DNA from: Paragyromitra xinjiangensis | Lineage: Eukaryota; Ascomycota; Pezizomycetes; Pezizales; Discinaceae | NCBI GenBank assembly: GCA_038503065.1 | Contig: JBCAMK010000002.1 | Coordinates: 868,001-932,000, forward strand | DNA: 64,000 bases | Reading direction: 5' to 3' | In this document: positions 11,464 through 24,545 of the stretch, one piece after another | Layout of the letters: each line of letters begins with the position of its first letter | How positions within the stretch are numbered: the stretch's first letter is position 1 | Notes under the pieces: generated by a model | What the model was told of the DNA's origin: nothing | Seen by the model: the letters and a program-made list of their open reading frames with translations, nothing else | The model's database searches: none | Program-made: the position numbers and the translations under genes

Positions 11464-13476
11464 ATGGATCTTAACAGCAGCGCCTCTATTCTTGACGACC
11501 CTGATCTTCTCGCTTCACAGACGCTTATACATAAGGCCGCTGCGGCACTTTGTCGAAATGAACTTCTCGTTGCCCGGAAGCTTTATACCGAAGTCTTAGG
11601 CTACACGCCGTACAATATCCTCGCCTATGTGGATCGGTCAAAGCTGCATCTAAAACTAGGCTACCCTGATCTTGCTGCCGGCGATGCATACCGAGCCCTC
11701 CTCCTCGGCGATGCCATTCGAGAATCCGTGCAGGGAAAATCCCTAATATCCAGAAGCGACAACGAGAAAGAGGAGGAAGACGACGAGGAGAGCGAATGGG
11801 GGATCGGCGAGCAAGCGTTCGTCACGACATACTCTCATGTCCGTCTATTATCCGAGAGAGCATTGGGGGAGGGGCAGATCAAGAAGCTGTTGAAGATTGC
11901 TGTCGATGGGATGGAGGCTAGTGCTTTATTCACGCTTGCGCGAGCGTTGAAGGAGGCACGATGTTTCATGGATGCTTTGACGTACTGTAAGATGGGACTC
12001 GACCGGTATCCGGATGCTTTGGCTTTACCGGCGGAGATCAATTTCCAGGCTGAAACGGATGAGATTCATAAACTGATGGAGAAGAAGAAATCAGAGGATC
12101 CTAGATTCAAACATAACCCGGATATATTGTTCAGACACGGTGGCTGCAGGCGAGAGGTTTACCCTTGGAACGACCATGAACCGGATCGGTACAACGCAGG
12201 GACGGTGGCATCTCTGAACGCAACAATGGCTGGGTGCTCTAAGAAGGTTGAGATTAAGGTTGTGGATTTGCCTATTCTGCAAAAGAGGCAAGATCCCTTG
12301 AACAAGCTGGAGCTCTCGGATAAGGTTTCCGGCTCGGAGAAACAACTCGGAGTTTACGCAAAGGAGGACATCTACGTGGGCGAAACCTTCTTTCGGGAGA
12401 TGTCGCCACTTACAGTACTTTCTGACCCAGAGTACTCGAGGCTGTGCGAATTCTGCGCCGCGGACCTGGGAAAGACCTATGAGACCTGCGAAGACTGCTG
12501 GGAAGGTGATGAAGAATGCGGTATCATGTGGTGCTCCGTCAAGTGCAAGGAAAACGCAATGGAAAAGTGAACAAGACAACCATCCCAAGCGTATCTACAT
12601 ATGTCAGAAATGCTAACACTATGACTGATCCATCCAGGTACCATCCAGCGCTCTGCGGAAGAGACTTCGGTTGGGTCTACCGCGCCATCAACGCTAGTAT
12701 CTCCACAAGTTCCGCCCACTCTCTCCTATTACTAAAAACCTACGCAACTGCAATAACGCTAGACACCCACCCTCTCGAGTTGCCCGAAGTCAAGTACCTC
12801 TACGGCGTTAACCGCGTACCATCTTTCCCCAACTACACACCGTCACTCCTGGAGAGACAGGCCCTTCCATTCAACTTCACAAACCAGGTCACTCGTCCAA
12901 TCCAGATGCTGCAAGAGATGGACGTCGACATCTTCCAACCCAACGCCGTTGATTTCTTCGACCTATGGGTAATCCAGACACTATGGGCCAAGTTCATCGG
13001 CGTCGCAAGCGCAAGAGTACATAAACGGACAGGAAGAACTGAAATCGCGGCGGTTTGTTATTCTAATATATATTCCCTTCCCACCCAGCGCGGAGAATGA
13101 GCTAGCTTAGACTCATTCATCGCACTACTCCTGGTTATGGTATATGTGCTAATTTAAGCTGCAGGTCCATATGCTCTACTCGATGTTCAATCACTCATGT
13201 GAGCCGAATATCACCTGGGAGTGTGGAGGTGAAGTCAACTTCACTGGTTTCTCGCGCCACCATGGACGGACGGCAGATCCGAGTAATAAGATTATGGCGG
13301 TGAAGAAGGGTGGAGAGTGTCTCAGTCATTACTGCGATATTAGCTTGGACTATAAAGAGCGACAGGAGCATGCATGGGGGCCTTTGGGTGGGAGGTGTAG
13401 TTGTTCTAGGTGTACTAAAGAGGAAGAGGAAGAGGCAACGGACTTGCTCAATGGTCTCTCGATAGAAGGTAAATAG
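11464..13476 (+). CDS. TPR-MYND-SET protein (SMYD-like lysine methyltransferase)
   Basis: Three exons, 11464-12566, 12638-13052 and 13165-13476, give 609 residues; introns begin GTGAAC and GTTTGT and end CCAG and GCAG, with CTAAC/CTAAT branch sites. Residues 1-200 form TPR-like helices (LCRNELLVARKLYTEVLGY, ALYTL-type repeats). The SET domain starts at LGVYAKEDIYVGETFF. A MYND-like zinc cluster follows (CEFCAADL, TCEDC, MWCSVKC, HPALCG), inserted in the SET domain as in SMYD proteins. FNHSCEPN is the SET cofactor/active-site motif, and CSCSRC is the post-SET zinc site. Fungal relatives are called TPR/SET potential histone methyltransferases; substrate unknown. All three exons join in phase, which supports the model. 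Confidence 0.87.
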
Positions 13477-14740
13477 AGAGGTAAGAGTGAAGCTAGAGTT
13501 GGTTATTGGGGAGTTTTGGAAATGGTAGGGTGGGGTGGTCGGGAGAAGGAGTTATAGAACCAGTGTCATGAGTACATCAGTGGTATAAATATATGTCCTT
13601 CGTATATCTAGATAAATATATTTGATGATTTGGGGACCACAAATCCCTGTGGGCTTTGCTGTGTATCGTATTCCACAGGCAATAGCGGAAGGAGGGGGGG
13701 AGAGAAAGAGTCCGGCGACTGTTTTTTGCCGTTCAATGACATCAATAAATCTTGTCGAAATAGAAATACTGTTTGGTAGCTTCATCACAGACACTAAAAA
13801 TGCAACTGCCCCCATTAGATGCTTCACGTGAAGACGCGATGGGGACATTTGTCAAGGCGAATGATGGAGCTGGTTATGGGTCTGTGTCCTGTGCTCTTTC
13901 ACGCTATACGTGTGATCATTGCATCTAGGGGGCATTTGCATTTACAATACGATCTTTCGGTGCTCTTTTGTTTATTGGGGTAGATTGTCTTGGGGCATGG
14001 GTGGTTGATTATTGATTATGCGAGTGATACTCAGTGAATGCCTGTATCTCATTTGGGAGTTGAGCTTAAAGCTATTCTCCATGGGATGATTTCTGACGCT
14101 ATAGGGTAATTTTCATATACCACTTACAGTGATCTTGAGCTGGCAGTTTACTTGCCAGCTGGACGAGAACTCGCACGTGGGAATTATATCGCCAAAGATT
14201 GCAGACAGCACCAAAAATAAGACCAATGGAGATGGTGAGAAGGATAAAATAGCCAAGGACTGCGGACTACTCCGTGGAAACCCATTTTATCAAATCCCAA
14301 CTCCAATCTAGAACATCAACAACCACACCCTATGCCCAACCAACACCTTCATCTCCCGAAACCGTACCGTTGCTTCAGACATGGCCGAAGAAAATGAGAT
14401 TCAAGATGGGAAATATTATTTCACACCCGGTAAGAGAGCTTGTATATTCATCCTTTTGCGTGAAAAAAATTACCCATGTAGCAATTCCAGTAAGGTACAC
14501 CGCCCCACAAACCGAGCAGAAGATTTTTTTTATTTGACCCCGTTTTGATATCCCAAACGAAAAGAAAAAGGAACACCGCTTATGCCTGTAAATAGAACGA
14601 GATATGTTAGCCAGCCATTCCCAGCCCTTAATCTTGAAACCTAATTTCCCCACTCCTCCCATCTATATAGTCTGCCTCTTTAAAATCCCGCCCCGTATCT
14701 CCCTCTCTCTTTCTCCCTATCCTCCCCTGCCAAAAGGATC
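13477..14740. other. Intergenic region between convergent SMYD-like and RPL35 genes
   Basis: Contains the 3' UTRs of two convergent genes. AT-rich, with short frames on both strands that match nothing recognised. Confidence 0.5.
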
Positions 14741-15347
14741 TCAAATATGACCCACCTTGATAGCGTACTTCCTCTTAGGGAAGTGGGTCAACTTCTTCTG
14801 CGCCTTAAGAGTCTTCCTTGTCGACTCGTGCTTGGTCAACCGCCTCCTGATGGCACGGGTAGCCTTGGCGCGGAGGTCGAGAGGCAGGTACTTCTTGCCC
14901 TTGTAAAAGATGCGTAGCTGCTGGCGCTGGGTGGCGTTGATCACGGTAAGGACACGGGCAACCGACTTGCGGACATCATGGCTAACATCGCTATGTTAGC
15001 ACAACCTTTCCTTCGATGGTTTGTTGGATGTGGGCTGCTAGGAGCAGGAGATGCATACATCTTGGTGAGCTTAGATGAAGCACCACCGGCAATCTTCTGG
15101 ACACGGAGGTTGGCAAGCTCCTGCTTGAGATCTTCGAGCTGCTTGGTCAAGTCGGGCTTGCTCTTGGACCACAGGGTTGCTGTCTTGACACCGGGCTATG
15201 CCAACACGACAAAAAAAATAAACCATCAGCATTTCCCCCTTCAATCTTTAAATTTTCCATCTAAATTTCCCCAAATAACGCAGAATTGATTCCTGAGCGC
15301 CCATCGAAATGGTTTCGCGGAAAAGGAGGGGGAGATCGGCGTACCAT
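14741..15347 (-). CDS. RPL35: 60S ribosomal protein L35 (uL29)
   Basis: Coding segments on the minus strand are 15347-15345 (ATG only), 15195-15059 and 14981-14741, summing to 381 nt (126 residues). The second exon reads [20 protein letters not shown], then [17 protein letters not shown]; the third continues [18 protein letters not shown] and ends [10 protein letters not shown]. The second intron has GTATGC and TTAG ends. The protein lies near the 60S tunnel exit. The ATG-only first exon is inferred: the ATG is followed directly by a GTACGC donor, and ATG-only first exons are common in fungal ribosomal protein genes. The length equals the family norm. Confidence 0.88.
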
Positions 15348-17730
15348 CGTGAAAGAATTTGTCGGTTAGTGAGGCGGTGGGTGTTTTTGGGCGGCGGGTT
15401 TGTCGTGGGTCGTGAATTTGTCGATGTCGTGTGTGATGCGTATTGCTATGGTGGGAGCGGAAATTGGGCTGTGATGTTTGTGGGCAGCAGTCTCGAAGTC
15501 TTGGCGGTGGATAGGGGTTTTTGCCCTTATCTAATCTTATCGTGATTTGCATAACTTTGGATGACACTACGCTCCACCAGAAACGCCATTTGTTTCAAGG
15601 GTTCTCCAAATTAACATATGATTTCATATAAGTCTTAAACAGAGATCTTTGGCACAATATCACTTTTTGCGATTCGTTCTAGCATCCTTCCTCGATTTCA
15701 ATAGAAACTCGTTGCCTGAGGTCTAGGTTAGTACTTCAGTCTCTCATACAGATGCCGCGAGATTCTGGGGGATTCGAGCTTAGTGGCTTCAACTCAACCC
15801 CACACAAACGACCCCAGATAAGACCTTTGCCCTTGCGCTTCCTCTCCTAGCCTAGGCCATTTTCTGGCCGATGAAACAGATGAGGAGAAGAGTGGGGAGC
15901 CCCCAAGCCACACTCGTATAGCCGAGGTAAGTAGGACAGGAAATAACAGCTTACATGGCGACCAGACATCGGGGGTCCCCTTCTGCGCATCCGATGGTTT
16001 CTTATTTTAATGTCGGTCTGCTCAAGAAGCCCTTAGAGATAAATGTCTCCTTACCGGCAGGTGTTTTGGGCCAGCCTGGCAGCCGCAATAGCCGATGAAT
16101 ATGCAAGTTGTGCTAGAGGTTGTTTCTAGTAGTGAGAACCAGCGCAGTCTTACATAGGCGTTGAACTGCAGATTTATATGAATAATATAAATGTAGTATA
16201 CCTGAATGGATATCTTGAAAGTATTTAGAAGGGTTTGTAGTGAAGGTAGGATGCTTCCGGCAATAGACTAGGTGTATGAATGGAGGTGTAGTGAGTTGCC
16301 TGCGAGTGATGATTTATGATCGGGGTGCTGTGGTTCATATGCAGGGAAATGACTCCAGAGTCCCCGAAAAACAAATATTGGGGAATCATAACCCAGAAAC
16401 GGACGAAAGTCTTAGCCCTTGGCTTGAGCCATCTCTCGTGTAACATCTTGTAGGCCTAATTTCAACTTGATACTAAGAACTGCTACCATCATAGACGTCA
16501 CGATACTTTGTGGCTGCAGCACCCAATACACTGCACCGATCACCACATCTCCAACTCACTACTGCAAAAGGGTATCGAGTAACAAAATAGTTTTTGTTTC
16601 GACCAGGGCCTGTAGCTGTTGTGATTAGAATCTTCAAGAATCCCAATTCTCAAGCTGGTTCTCCACGGGAGCCTTCATAATATTGACGCTCGCCAATTAG
16701 CACCAACCCGAGCATCAAGTCATATCTTGTCACTCGGCTACATTTTAAATTCTAAATTGTGCCTATGCCTAAAGAGCAGAAAGATACGTATACACTCCAC
16801 CTAAGGATTCTAAATTCACCTAGCGGCAGTATCACATTTCATGTATCTTGATACCTAGGTTTGGAGGCGGGGAGTATCAGGCTCTTTCTCCAGATGCTTC
16901 GTCCGATTTTTCGTAGCCCTGTATAATAACCCGATATCGTGCCACTTCCAGGACAATCAGCATTGACTGCGCGATCATCGGAACCAGACACCGTAAATTT
17001 AGGTAAGGACTGGGCCGCAGTTGCCCTAACCGATAAGATACTGCTAACAAAAACATGACGAAGAGGCTTACCCCCCACAAGTTAGGCACTAAATGGTGAT
17101 TATTCGTAATTGGGGGGCACTATGGCGCTATCTGTGCAAGGTTCAATAGCTGTATATCTTATCCTTGCTACTGTTTCGTTGAAGCGAAGTGGACACCACA
17201 GGAAAATTGATCGTCATTCTCGTCGTACGGTGCTGATAAGAAACATTCGCATGGATTATTGGAAAGGGCTGCAGGGAAAAAAGAGGGTGTGTTCAATTTC
17301 GAGATCTTAATTGCCAGATCTTTGGTACCCGCGAAGTGCTTCCGTGAGCTATCAGCCGTTACTATTTAGGTCCACCTAGCAACCGATGACGTTGCCCAGC
17401 CTCGGATTTAAGTTATTCACCTTCGCCTTCTGGCAGGGCAGACAGGGAATAAAAAAATCACGGCACTTAGTTGCTAAAAGTCAAGCGCTGGTCGGAGCAA
17501 ATTTAGCTGGGACGGGGCCCCATGGGACTCGGAAGCGCGAGGGAATTGGGCGTTATCCCGAAAATGAGATTTCCTCTGGTGATCAGGTAGCTTTCCGCGT
17601 AAAGTTAAAATCTGCGTCTGGCGTGCTTCTGAGAAGCTAAGAGTGTACTTAAGACGGTGGTCCTCCCACCATTCAAGTCGAGTCCTCCGGTTATCCATCT
17701 CTCGGTTTCAATTTCTATCGTCGATTAAAT
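15348..17730. other. Long intergenic region upstream of the permease gene
   Basis: About 2.4 kb with no gene I can support. Two overlapping minus-strand frames near 16839-17089 are short, mutually exclusive in frame and match no family. The segment must include the promoters of RPL35 and of the permease. Confidence 0.5.
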
Positions 17731-19999
17731 ATGGCCTCCTCCGGTGTGAGCAAGGGTTTGTCCTCAAATCCGGCGGATGCCCACAGGCGTTCGGATGTCG
17801 AGAAGACCTTTCCAAATTCTAACTCCGAACTCGATGGATCATCTGAAAGGAACCCCAGAAACTGGATGGGAGGTGAAGGAGGTCTTACGCCGCCACCGAG
17901 TTACGACCATACCCACCGAAAACTGAAACCTAGACACATTCAGCTCATCGGTATTGGGGGCACCATTGGAACTGCTCTTTATGTCCAGATTGGTAGAGGG
18001 TTGATGCAAGGAGGACCTGCTAGTTTATTTTTGGCTTTCACGATATGGTACGTTTAGCTTAACCCTAAATTCCTCTACCTTGCGGTCTCCATCAAATTTC
18101 GGTAAGTAAGATTTCACAAAATGGGCTATCATTTATACAGGAGAGAAAAGTTTGCATGAGAACTTATCCCAACCTTTTATGGCAGATATGCACTGTAATA
18201 GAGGAATTAAGACTTCAATTGAACGATCAGATTCTCATATATGTGTGCATTAGGTGTTCTGTTATTCTAGCAGTGAACAATAGTATGGCAGAGATGGTCA
18301 CTTACCTCCCTGTATCCTCGCCGTTTATCCGATTTGCTGGTCGCTTTGTGGACGACGCTTTTGGCTTTGCTGCTGGATACAATTTTTTCATCTTCGAAGC
18401 AGCTCTTGTGCCGTTTGAAATCGTCGCTTGCAATGTCATCATACACTATTGGACTGATAAAATTCACGTGGGTATAATTATTGCCATAATTATCGTGTGT
18501 TATGCGTGAGTGGATTTTGTTTTATTCCCCGAGTGAGTTTAGCTAACAGTCTCCTGGGTATGTAGAGCAGTGAACCTTTTCGCCGTAAAATGGTATGGAG
18601 AAAGTGAATTCTGGCTTGCCCTCGGAAAGGTTATCCTGATTCTCGGTTTAATTGCTTTCACTTTTGTCACCATGCTGGGAGGAAATCCCCAAGGTGATAG
18701 ATATGGGTTTAGATACTGGAGGGATCCGGTAATTGCTACTTTCAATAACCCAGGACCTGCTTCATATAAAATTGACTCAAAACTTAGGGACCTTTTGCAG
18801 AAACAATCAAAACAGGAAATCTCGGGAGGTTTCTTGGATTTCTTGCTTGCTTGATCCAGGCCAGTTTCACTATTGCAGGGCCAGATTATGTCAGTATGGC
18901 AGCAGGAGAAGCCGAGAACCCGCGTGTCGTCTTGCCGCGAGCATATAATGCTGTCTTTTATCGTCTTACCTCATTCTTCGTTCTTGGGTCACTTTGCGTT
19001 GGAATTGTTGTCCCATACAATGACCCGACAATGGTGGCTGCATTTCTTGAGGGACGGCCTGGCGCGGCAGCATCTCCTTATGTCATAGCAATGGACAGGA
19101 TGGGTATCCCAGTTTTACCTCACATTGTCAATGCATTGGTCTTGACAGCTGCGCTCTCGGCCGGAAATTCCTACGTTTACTGCGCAAGCCGCAGTTTATA
19201 TGGTCTTGGTTGGTACCCACCAATATATTCCTTAAATCCGTTACATTCAATTGACAGTTTCTTTGTACAGCCTTGGAAGGAAAAGCCCCTAAAGTTCTTG
19301 CCGTATGCACGAAAAATGGTGTTCCTCTTTATTCCGTCGCTGTTGTCCTTGTGATTGCGCTCCTCTCTTTTCTTCAGGTCTCCAATAACGCTGCAGTTGT
19401 ACTGCAATGGTTCGTCAACTTGGTACGTCTTCCTCTTTTCGGCGCTTGAGACAGTTTCTCTAATATTTTACAAGGTGACCGCTTCTCAATTAATCAACTT
19501 TTCTGTGATGACCTTTACCTTCATTAAATTCAAGAATGCCTTAGCAGCTCAAGGAATCTCGAGAGATGATTTACCCCATAAGGGGTTTTGGCAACCGTAC
19601 GCGGCATGGTATGCCTTCACGGCGACCACTGTTATGTGTTTTGTGGGCGGTTACACTGTCTTCTTACCCGGGAAGTGGGACGTCCCCACTTTCCTATTTT
19701 CGTATGTCCCCCTGATCCACCATCCTCGGGGAATCGACTGACAGTGGGGTGGCGAATAGATATCTTATGATATTCATTGTTCCGGTATTATTTGTGGGCT
19801 GGAAGCTCTTCCACAAGACCAAATGGCGGGCACCTGAGGATGTGGACTTATTCCAAGACAAGGGTGAAATCGATGAATACGAGCGCACATACGTTCCTAT
19901 TCCTCCCAGGTATATTTCCCCTGCTTTTTCTTCTGTGACATTATCTAACCTTATCATAGAAACTCGTTTATGAAATACTGGGATAGGATTTTCTCCTAA
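17731..19999 (+). CDS. Fungal amino-acid permease (YAT family, APC superfamily)
   Basis: Eight exons: 17731-18047, 18254-18505, 18566-18728, 18788-19208, 19271-19422, 19475-19701, 19760-19909, 19960-19999; total 1722 nt, 573 residues. All joins keep frame and restore family sequence, for example YWRDP|GPFAETIKTGNLGRF and SLYGL|ALEGKAPKVL. The N-tail is cytosolic and charged, then KLKPRHIQLIGIGGTIGTAL marks the first helix and its substrate-binding glycine loop. About twelve membrane helices follow. GPDYVSMAAGEAENPRVVLP is the conserved helix-6 to loop segment. It should import amino acids by proton symport at the plasma membrane; substrate range cannot be read from sequence. The intron at 19209 has an unusual GTTGGT donor. 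The stop in the uncorrected third frame is removed by the 59-nt intron 18729-18787, so the gene looks intact. Confidence 0.9.
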
Positions 20000-20731
20000 T
20001 GACTTATTTTCTTGTTTCTTGAATTCTTTTTTATTCTCTCATTGGCTTTCGATACCGAATCTTTAACGAGTACTAGTCGATACAAATCAGATTATGTTTG
20101 AGCCAGTTGGCGCAAGTCCAATGGTGGCTGTAAAAGTTCTTCTATTTTCATTCAGTATGTTGTATGTCGAGTAGATCATATACCCTCTAGTAAGCTAGTA
20201 AGACAAAATGGTGGACGACTAGGGTAGTTTTGCGTTGCGATGCTTAGTGGAAATCTTCTGCTATTCATCCACTCTTAAAACTCGAAGTGACAGAAATGGT
20301 CCCTTACAGCCCACCTCCTACTCTGTGGATGTAATTCGCCGAAAGGGGGAGTATGGTAACTGGAGGCTTTGGCGCATGCCTTCGCCCATCGGACACTGTT
20401 TTCCTACTTCTGAATCTCTGTGACCCCCACGACAGGATGGTGAGTAACTTTAGGTAATTAGTGATATGTGGTATGTGCATGCTACACCTTGTAAGGAGAT
20501 ACTGAGCACAGTGCAGTGATATGAAATTCAACGAGTATAGAATTTCGTCGAACGCATAGTACTATTACTCAAGGTCGTCCACATTCCGAGCTGACTGCAT
20601 CTAAAGAAAGATGGCAATTACCTACTTAACAGGCCATGGCATCTCTATAAAGGAGTCGGACCCCTTCCTCTATCTCAAAAGAAGGCTACCACTAGCCGTT
20701 AATCCACAGCAAAAACAAAAGAAATGATGTA
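20000..20731. other. Intergenic region between permease and tRNA gene
   Basis: Permease 3' flank and about 600 bp without a recognised gene. Confidence 0.5.
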
Positions 20732-20831
20732 TGTCCTCAGCGAGAGTCGAACTCGCGACCTTCGGATATCCAATCCTAATGAACTGGTCATATTATGAGA
20801 CCGACGCTTTAACCAACTAAGCCATGAAGAC
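20732..20831 (-). tRNA. tRNA-Met (CAU), elongator type, with 26-nt intron
   Basis: On the minus strand a full cloverleaf folds. The acceptor GTCTTCA pairs with TGAGGAC and is followed by discriminator A. The D stem is GCTT/AAGC and the T arm is GCGAG-TTCGACT-CTCGC. The anticodon arm TCGGT-CTCATAA-TCCGA carries CAU and the T-T pair at 31-39 that is usual in elongator tRNA-Met. The intron at 20768-20793 interrupts the anticodon loop one base after the anticodon, the canonical nuclear tRNA intron position. Confidence 0.93.
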
Positions 20832-21020
20832 ATATCAGCCAGGCAGATAAGCAACTACGTGAACCTGCCAACCAACGCCTCAACCAACCGATAAGGCTCC
20901 CGTCTCAGCCACCGCCACAGAACCCTTCGCAATCCAAACCACAGAGCTCAAAGCCGCGCATGCTCTTCCCAGAACCCTCACACTTCCTCCCCTCCTACAA
21001 CAGTACCATTTCCACCTCTG

Positions 21021-21813
21021 ATGGCCGTCCCAACATCGAGCAGCTGGGCCCAGCTCCGGCAGCAGGCCCGCTCTCTCGAATCACAGGTATGTCGTTCTTC
21101 TTCCGCGAAACGTATCGTGTTTCTAACTCCAACAGACCGAAAACCTATTCCACACATACTCGTCATTCGCCTCGAACCCTCCTGCAAAACCTACAGAAGA
21201 AGAACTCACAACCGACAGAAAGCTCCAGGAAATCCTTGCCAAAGTAACCCCCCCCCCCTCCCCATCAACCTAACCTTACCAACCCACTAACTCTCTACAG
21301 CGCGACACAGCCGTTGCCTCCCTCTCTCGTCTCCTCGACTCCGAATCAGCACTAACCTCCTCCGCGACCAAACTCCAAAACCTCTCTCTCCACCGCAACA
21401 CGCTCAGCGACCACCGTCGCGAATTCACTCGTCTCAAAGCCACCATATCGGAGGCGCGCGCCCGGTCGAACCTTCTCTCGTCGGTACGGGATGATATTTC
21501 AGCGTTTAGATCCGCGTCACGGATCGAGGAGGGGAGGTCGGAGGCGGAGTATATGTTAGATGAGAGGGATAGATTGGATCGTAGTCATAATATTGCGGAT
21601 AGTGTGTTGAGTCAGGCGTATGCGGTGAACGAGGACTTTATGGGACAGAGACAGATGTTGCAGAGTATTAATAGGAGGATTGCGCATAGTGCGAGTCAGG
21701 TGCCGGGAATTAATGCGATTGTGGCGAAGATTAACACGAGGAAGAAGAGGGATAGTGTTATTTTGGCGGGACTGATTGCGATGTGTTTTTTGATGGTGTT
21801 ATGGTTTCGGTAG
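21021..21813 (+). CDS. GOS1: Golgi v-SNARE GOS1 (GOS28 family)
   Basis: Exons 21021-21086, 21136-21243 and 21301-21813 give 687 nt, 228 residues, all phase-0 joins with GTATGT/AACAG and GTAACC/TACAG ends. The start SSSWAQLRQQARSLESQ and the following TENLFHTYSSFAS are typical Gos1 N-terminal sequence. The SNARE helix covers about residues 135-195 (ERDRLDRSHNIADSVLSQAY through QSINRRIAHSASQVPGINAI), with the central glutamine expected in a Qb SNARE. A single C-terminal anchor (VILAGLIAMCFLMVLWF) follows. Gos1 acts in intra-Golgi transport in a complex with SED5, which is also encoded in this window. Confidence 0.93.
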
Positions 21814-22071
21814 TAGAAGGTAGACTTTGGGCTGGACTCCTCAGGATGGAGGGAGGGTTGTTTGGTTTTGCGCGGCTTGCGTGGATTTTTCTTTTTTTAG
21901 TTCTGTTTCCGTTTGGGTTGCATTGGCGCAGGTCTGGCTGTTGTGTTGTATATGGACGGGAGTGGGAAATCAGATATCCTAATGTCAACTGTTCCCTTCT
22001 AACTGTGAGCGAGGATCCTTATAATACGTCTAACTATATCACAATATCGTACAAATCTCTTCCTATATCTT

Positions 22072-23120
22072 TTAGAAATCATCATCCTCATCTGTAGACT
22101 TCACTTCCTTTTTCTCCACTTCTTTCTGAGGCCTCTCCGCCCTCTCTGCCTCCATCTTCCTCCACTCCTCCCCCAGCTTCAACACCCCCCTCCTCAATGC
22201 CGCCTTCTCCTCATCATCAGCATTCCCAGACCCCGCCCAGCGGATCTTACAATCCCAATCCAACAAATAGACGTACCCAACTCTGCCATTCCAAAACCCC
22301 ATTTGCTGTCTCGTATCATCATCCAATCCCTTCTCCACAATAAAATACCTAGAGTGCTGCTCCACCGGCAATCTCCGTCTAATACTCGGCGTAAACAGCT
22401 TCACCAACGCAGCCTTCATCCAATTCAATTCAACATTAACATCAACCCTCTGCACGCCCCCCTCCTCCGCACTCCCCAGCGGCAAATCGTCAAGAAAACT
22501 CTTACACTGAGCCTCAGCCCACGCAGTCGAGAAGACCGCAACAACAGACACCCGGCCCTCGAGCACCGGCGTTGTGTCCTGCGGGGTAGAGGACGCGAGG
22601 GTCCGTCCGACAAGGTTCGGAAAGAAGAGCGCTTTGGAGGCTTTGAAGAGGAGCGGTGGGGAGAGGAAGGATTTACCCTTGTAGCGTGGGGAGATGTGGG
22701 AGAAGTCGGCGAAGTAGGATTTGGAGAATTCACGGGTCCTATTGTAGAGGTTAGTTTCTGTAGAGGGTAGAAGGGGTGGAGGGGAAACATTTTTTTCCTC
22801 CTTTCGAGGTGTTTATCCCAGTCTACGAAATCCTCGCGTCGCTCGGCCCATGTTCTTGGGTCGACCCCTGTGTTCTCACCGGGTTGTGGTGGGTGCTGTA
22901 GTCCAATTGGTCTTGATAGACGTGGTGGGGTGTCATCTTTTGGGTCCAGGTCTTTGAACGGTTCATCCCCGCTGTGCTTCTCTGCCGGTTTTACTGGCGG
23001 AGGAGGGGTAGGAGCAGTAGCTAGATATCGCAGTTGGGGATTTGTAATTCTGTATAACGGGATGAATCGATTCTGTGCGGTGCCTCGCAGCAAGGGGAGA
23101 ATGCGATGTGGTAGTGACAT
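22072..23120 (-). CDS. ATP10: Mitochondrial ATPase complex assembly factor ATP10
   Basis: Two exons, 23120-22789 and 22738-22072, give 332 residues. The 50-nt intron starts GTTTCC, has a CTAACC branch site and ends AATAG; removal yields ERRKKM|TREFSKSYFADFSH, as expected for Atp10. The N-terminus is arginine-rich and uncharged in acids (MSLPHRILPLLRGTAQNRF), a mitochondrial targeting signal. The C-domain has the thioredoxin-like fold features of the family (RVSVVAVFSTAWAEAQCKSF, YVYLLDWDCKIRWAGSG). Atp10 is needed to insert subunit 6 into the Fo sector of ATP synthase in the inner membrane. The tail is acidic and lysine-rich. Confidence 0.93.
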
Positions 23121-24545
23121 TCTGAGTTGATAATGCGGAGATGGTGGGGAAGATGATCTTCGCTGTTCTGATAACGAGTGTTGAGCCTCATTGAACCCTG
23201 ACCCTGCTATTTGACGTCATAAGGCATGTGATCCAAGATGACAGTTCTGGGTTGATGACTCCTGCAAGTCAGAATCACTTCTGGGTCTATTGTAGAAACA
23301 AAAATAACTATCTTTATGGGTATTCACCCTATGTGGAAAGGTATTGTTTTTTATGCCCTGTACCTTACATGGCTAGGAGGCTGCTGTGGAATAGATCAAT
23401 TCCCTTGCTAAAGGGGACTGCCTATGGGGAGGCTAGGAATCAATGAAATTATGATTTTTTTAAAAAAAGAGTACAGGTTTCTTGGTAGCCCTAGAGAATT
23501 TATTAGTCATAGAAAATACAACCTTGTGAGTTTAGTCCCTCGTAGCTTCTCCAGGTAGTAGAGCATAAAGCACTTAAATAGATGCAAAAAGCCGTCATTC
23601 AGCCGGCTGTGGCCAACGTCCATAATAGCGGTCGAAAAGACTCAGAGCGTCTTCTGCTGTCAAAATCTAAAAATTCGGTATTCTGCTTATTCTTCTCCGT
23701 CTGGTGGTAAAATTTTGTGTTTGTATCTCGAAAGTAGCAAGTAGTGAGTGTTCTTTCGCGATGGACCGGATGTGAGTTGGTATCAATACTCGTAGCGTGG
23801 TGGGAGACGGACATTAGACAGTTTCAACCATAAAGATCCCACTATGTCCTTAATCATCTAGCGTAGTACCAGCGGCGATCTAAAAGCTGATTGAATAACC
23901 AAGTACGTAGAATAATCCAACGACTACTAGCCAGTAAATAACCATGGAATAGTAGCAGAAACCCAGCTAAATGATAAACAGTGGATGGTTAAGAGACGGA
24001 TGGTTGTTCGTTGCAGTGTCGCGTGGGAAGAAAGATGACCCTTTAGCCACGTGCGCAGGGTAATAGGGACTGTCCACATGACGTACTTGACCCAGTGCAG
24101 AGAGGAAACTTGTTCGATGACTCGGCGCGCTAAAGAAGGCTGAAACGAATGTTTCCAAGGAACTGCCCGCTGAGATGTCTATCATGGCTGTAACAGGTTC
24201 TATTGAATACAAAGACTCTACCTAACTCTACCAACACCGTGCGCAAAGGAAACAAACTGCAGTGACTGGGAAAAGGAGATGATGAGTAGTAAGAATATTA
24301 CACGAGGGAGATCCCTAAGCCGGTACAAAGTTTGTATGAAGCAGTTTAGAACAAAATGAGACTGTACTCGATGCTCGAGAGAAGAAGAGGAAGAAGAAAA
24401 AACAGTAAATTCACGTAGAGAAAGAAACTCCATAAGAAAAGAAGCATTACAAAAACCACAAACCAAACAATCTGCGGAAAGCAAAAAGACTAAAACACCA
24501 AACGCACCAACTCAATACACCAGTTCCCTTACTCTATCAACTTAT
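23121..24545. other. Intergenic region between ATP10 and ATG3
   Basis: About 1.4 kb, AT-rich. It holds the ATP10 promoter and the ATG3 3' flank; no gene, RNA or repeat was recognised. Confidence 0.5.

Noticed and set aside
16839..17089. Two overlapping minus frames upstream of the permease
   Set aside because: Short, in conflicting frames, with no recognisable domain or splice context.
18729..18860. Apparent frameshift/stop in the amino-acid permease
   Set aside because: A 59-nt GT-AG intron (18729-18787) removes the stop and restores the conserved sequence exactly in phase, so the gene is intact.
22739..22788. Apparent frame change in ATP10
   Set aside because: Explained by a 50-nt intron with a good branch site; no lesion needed.
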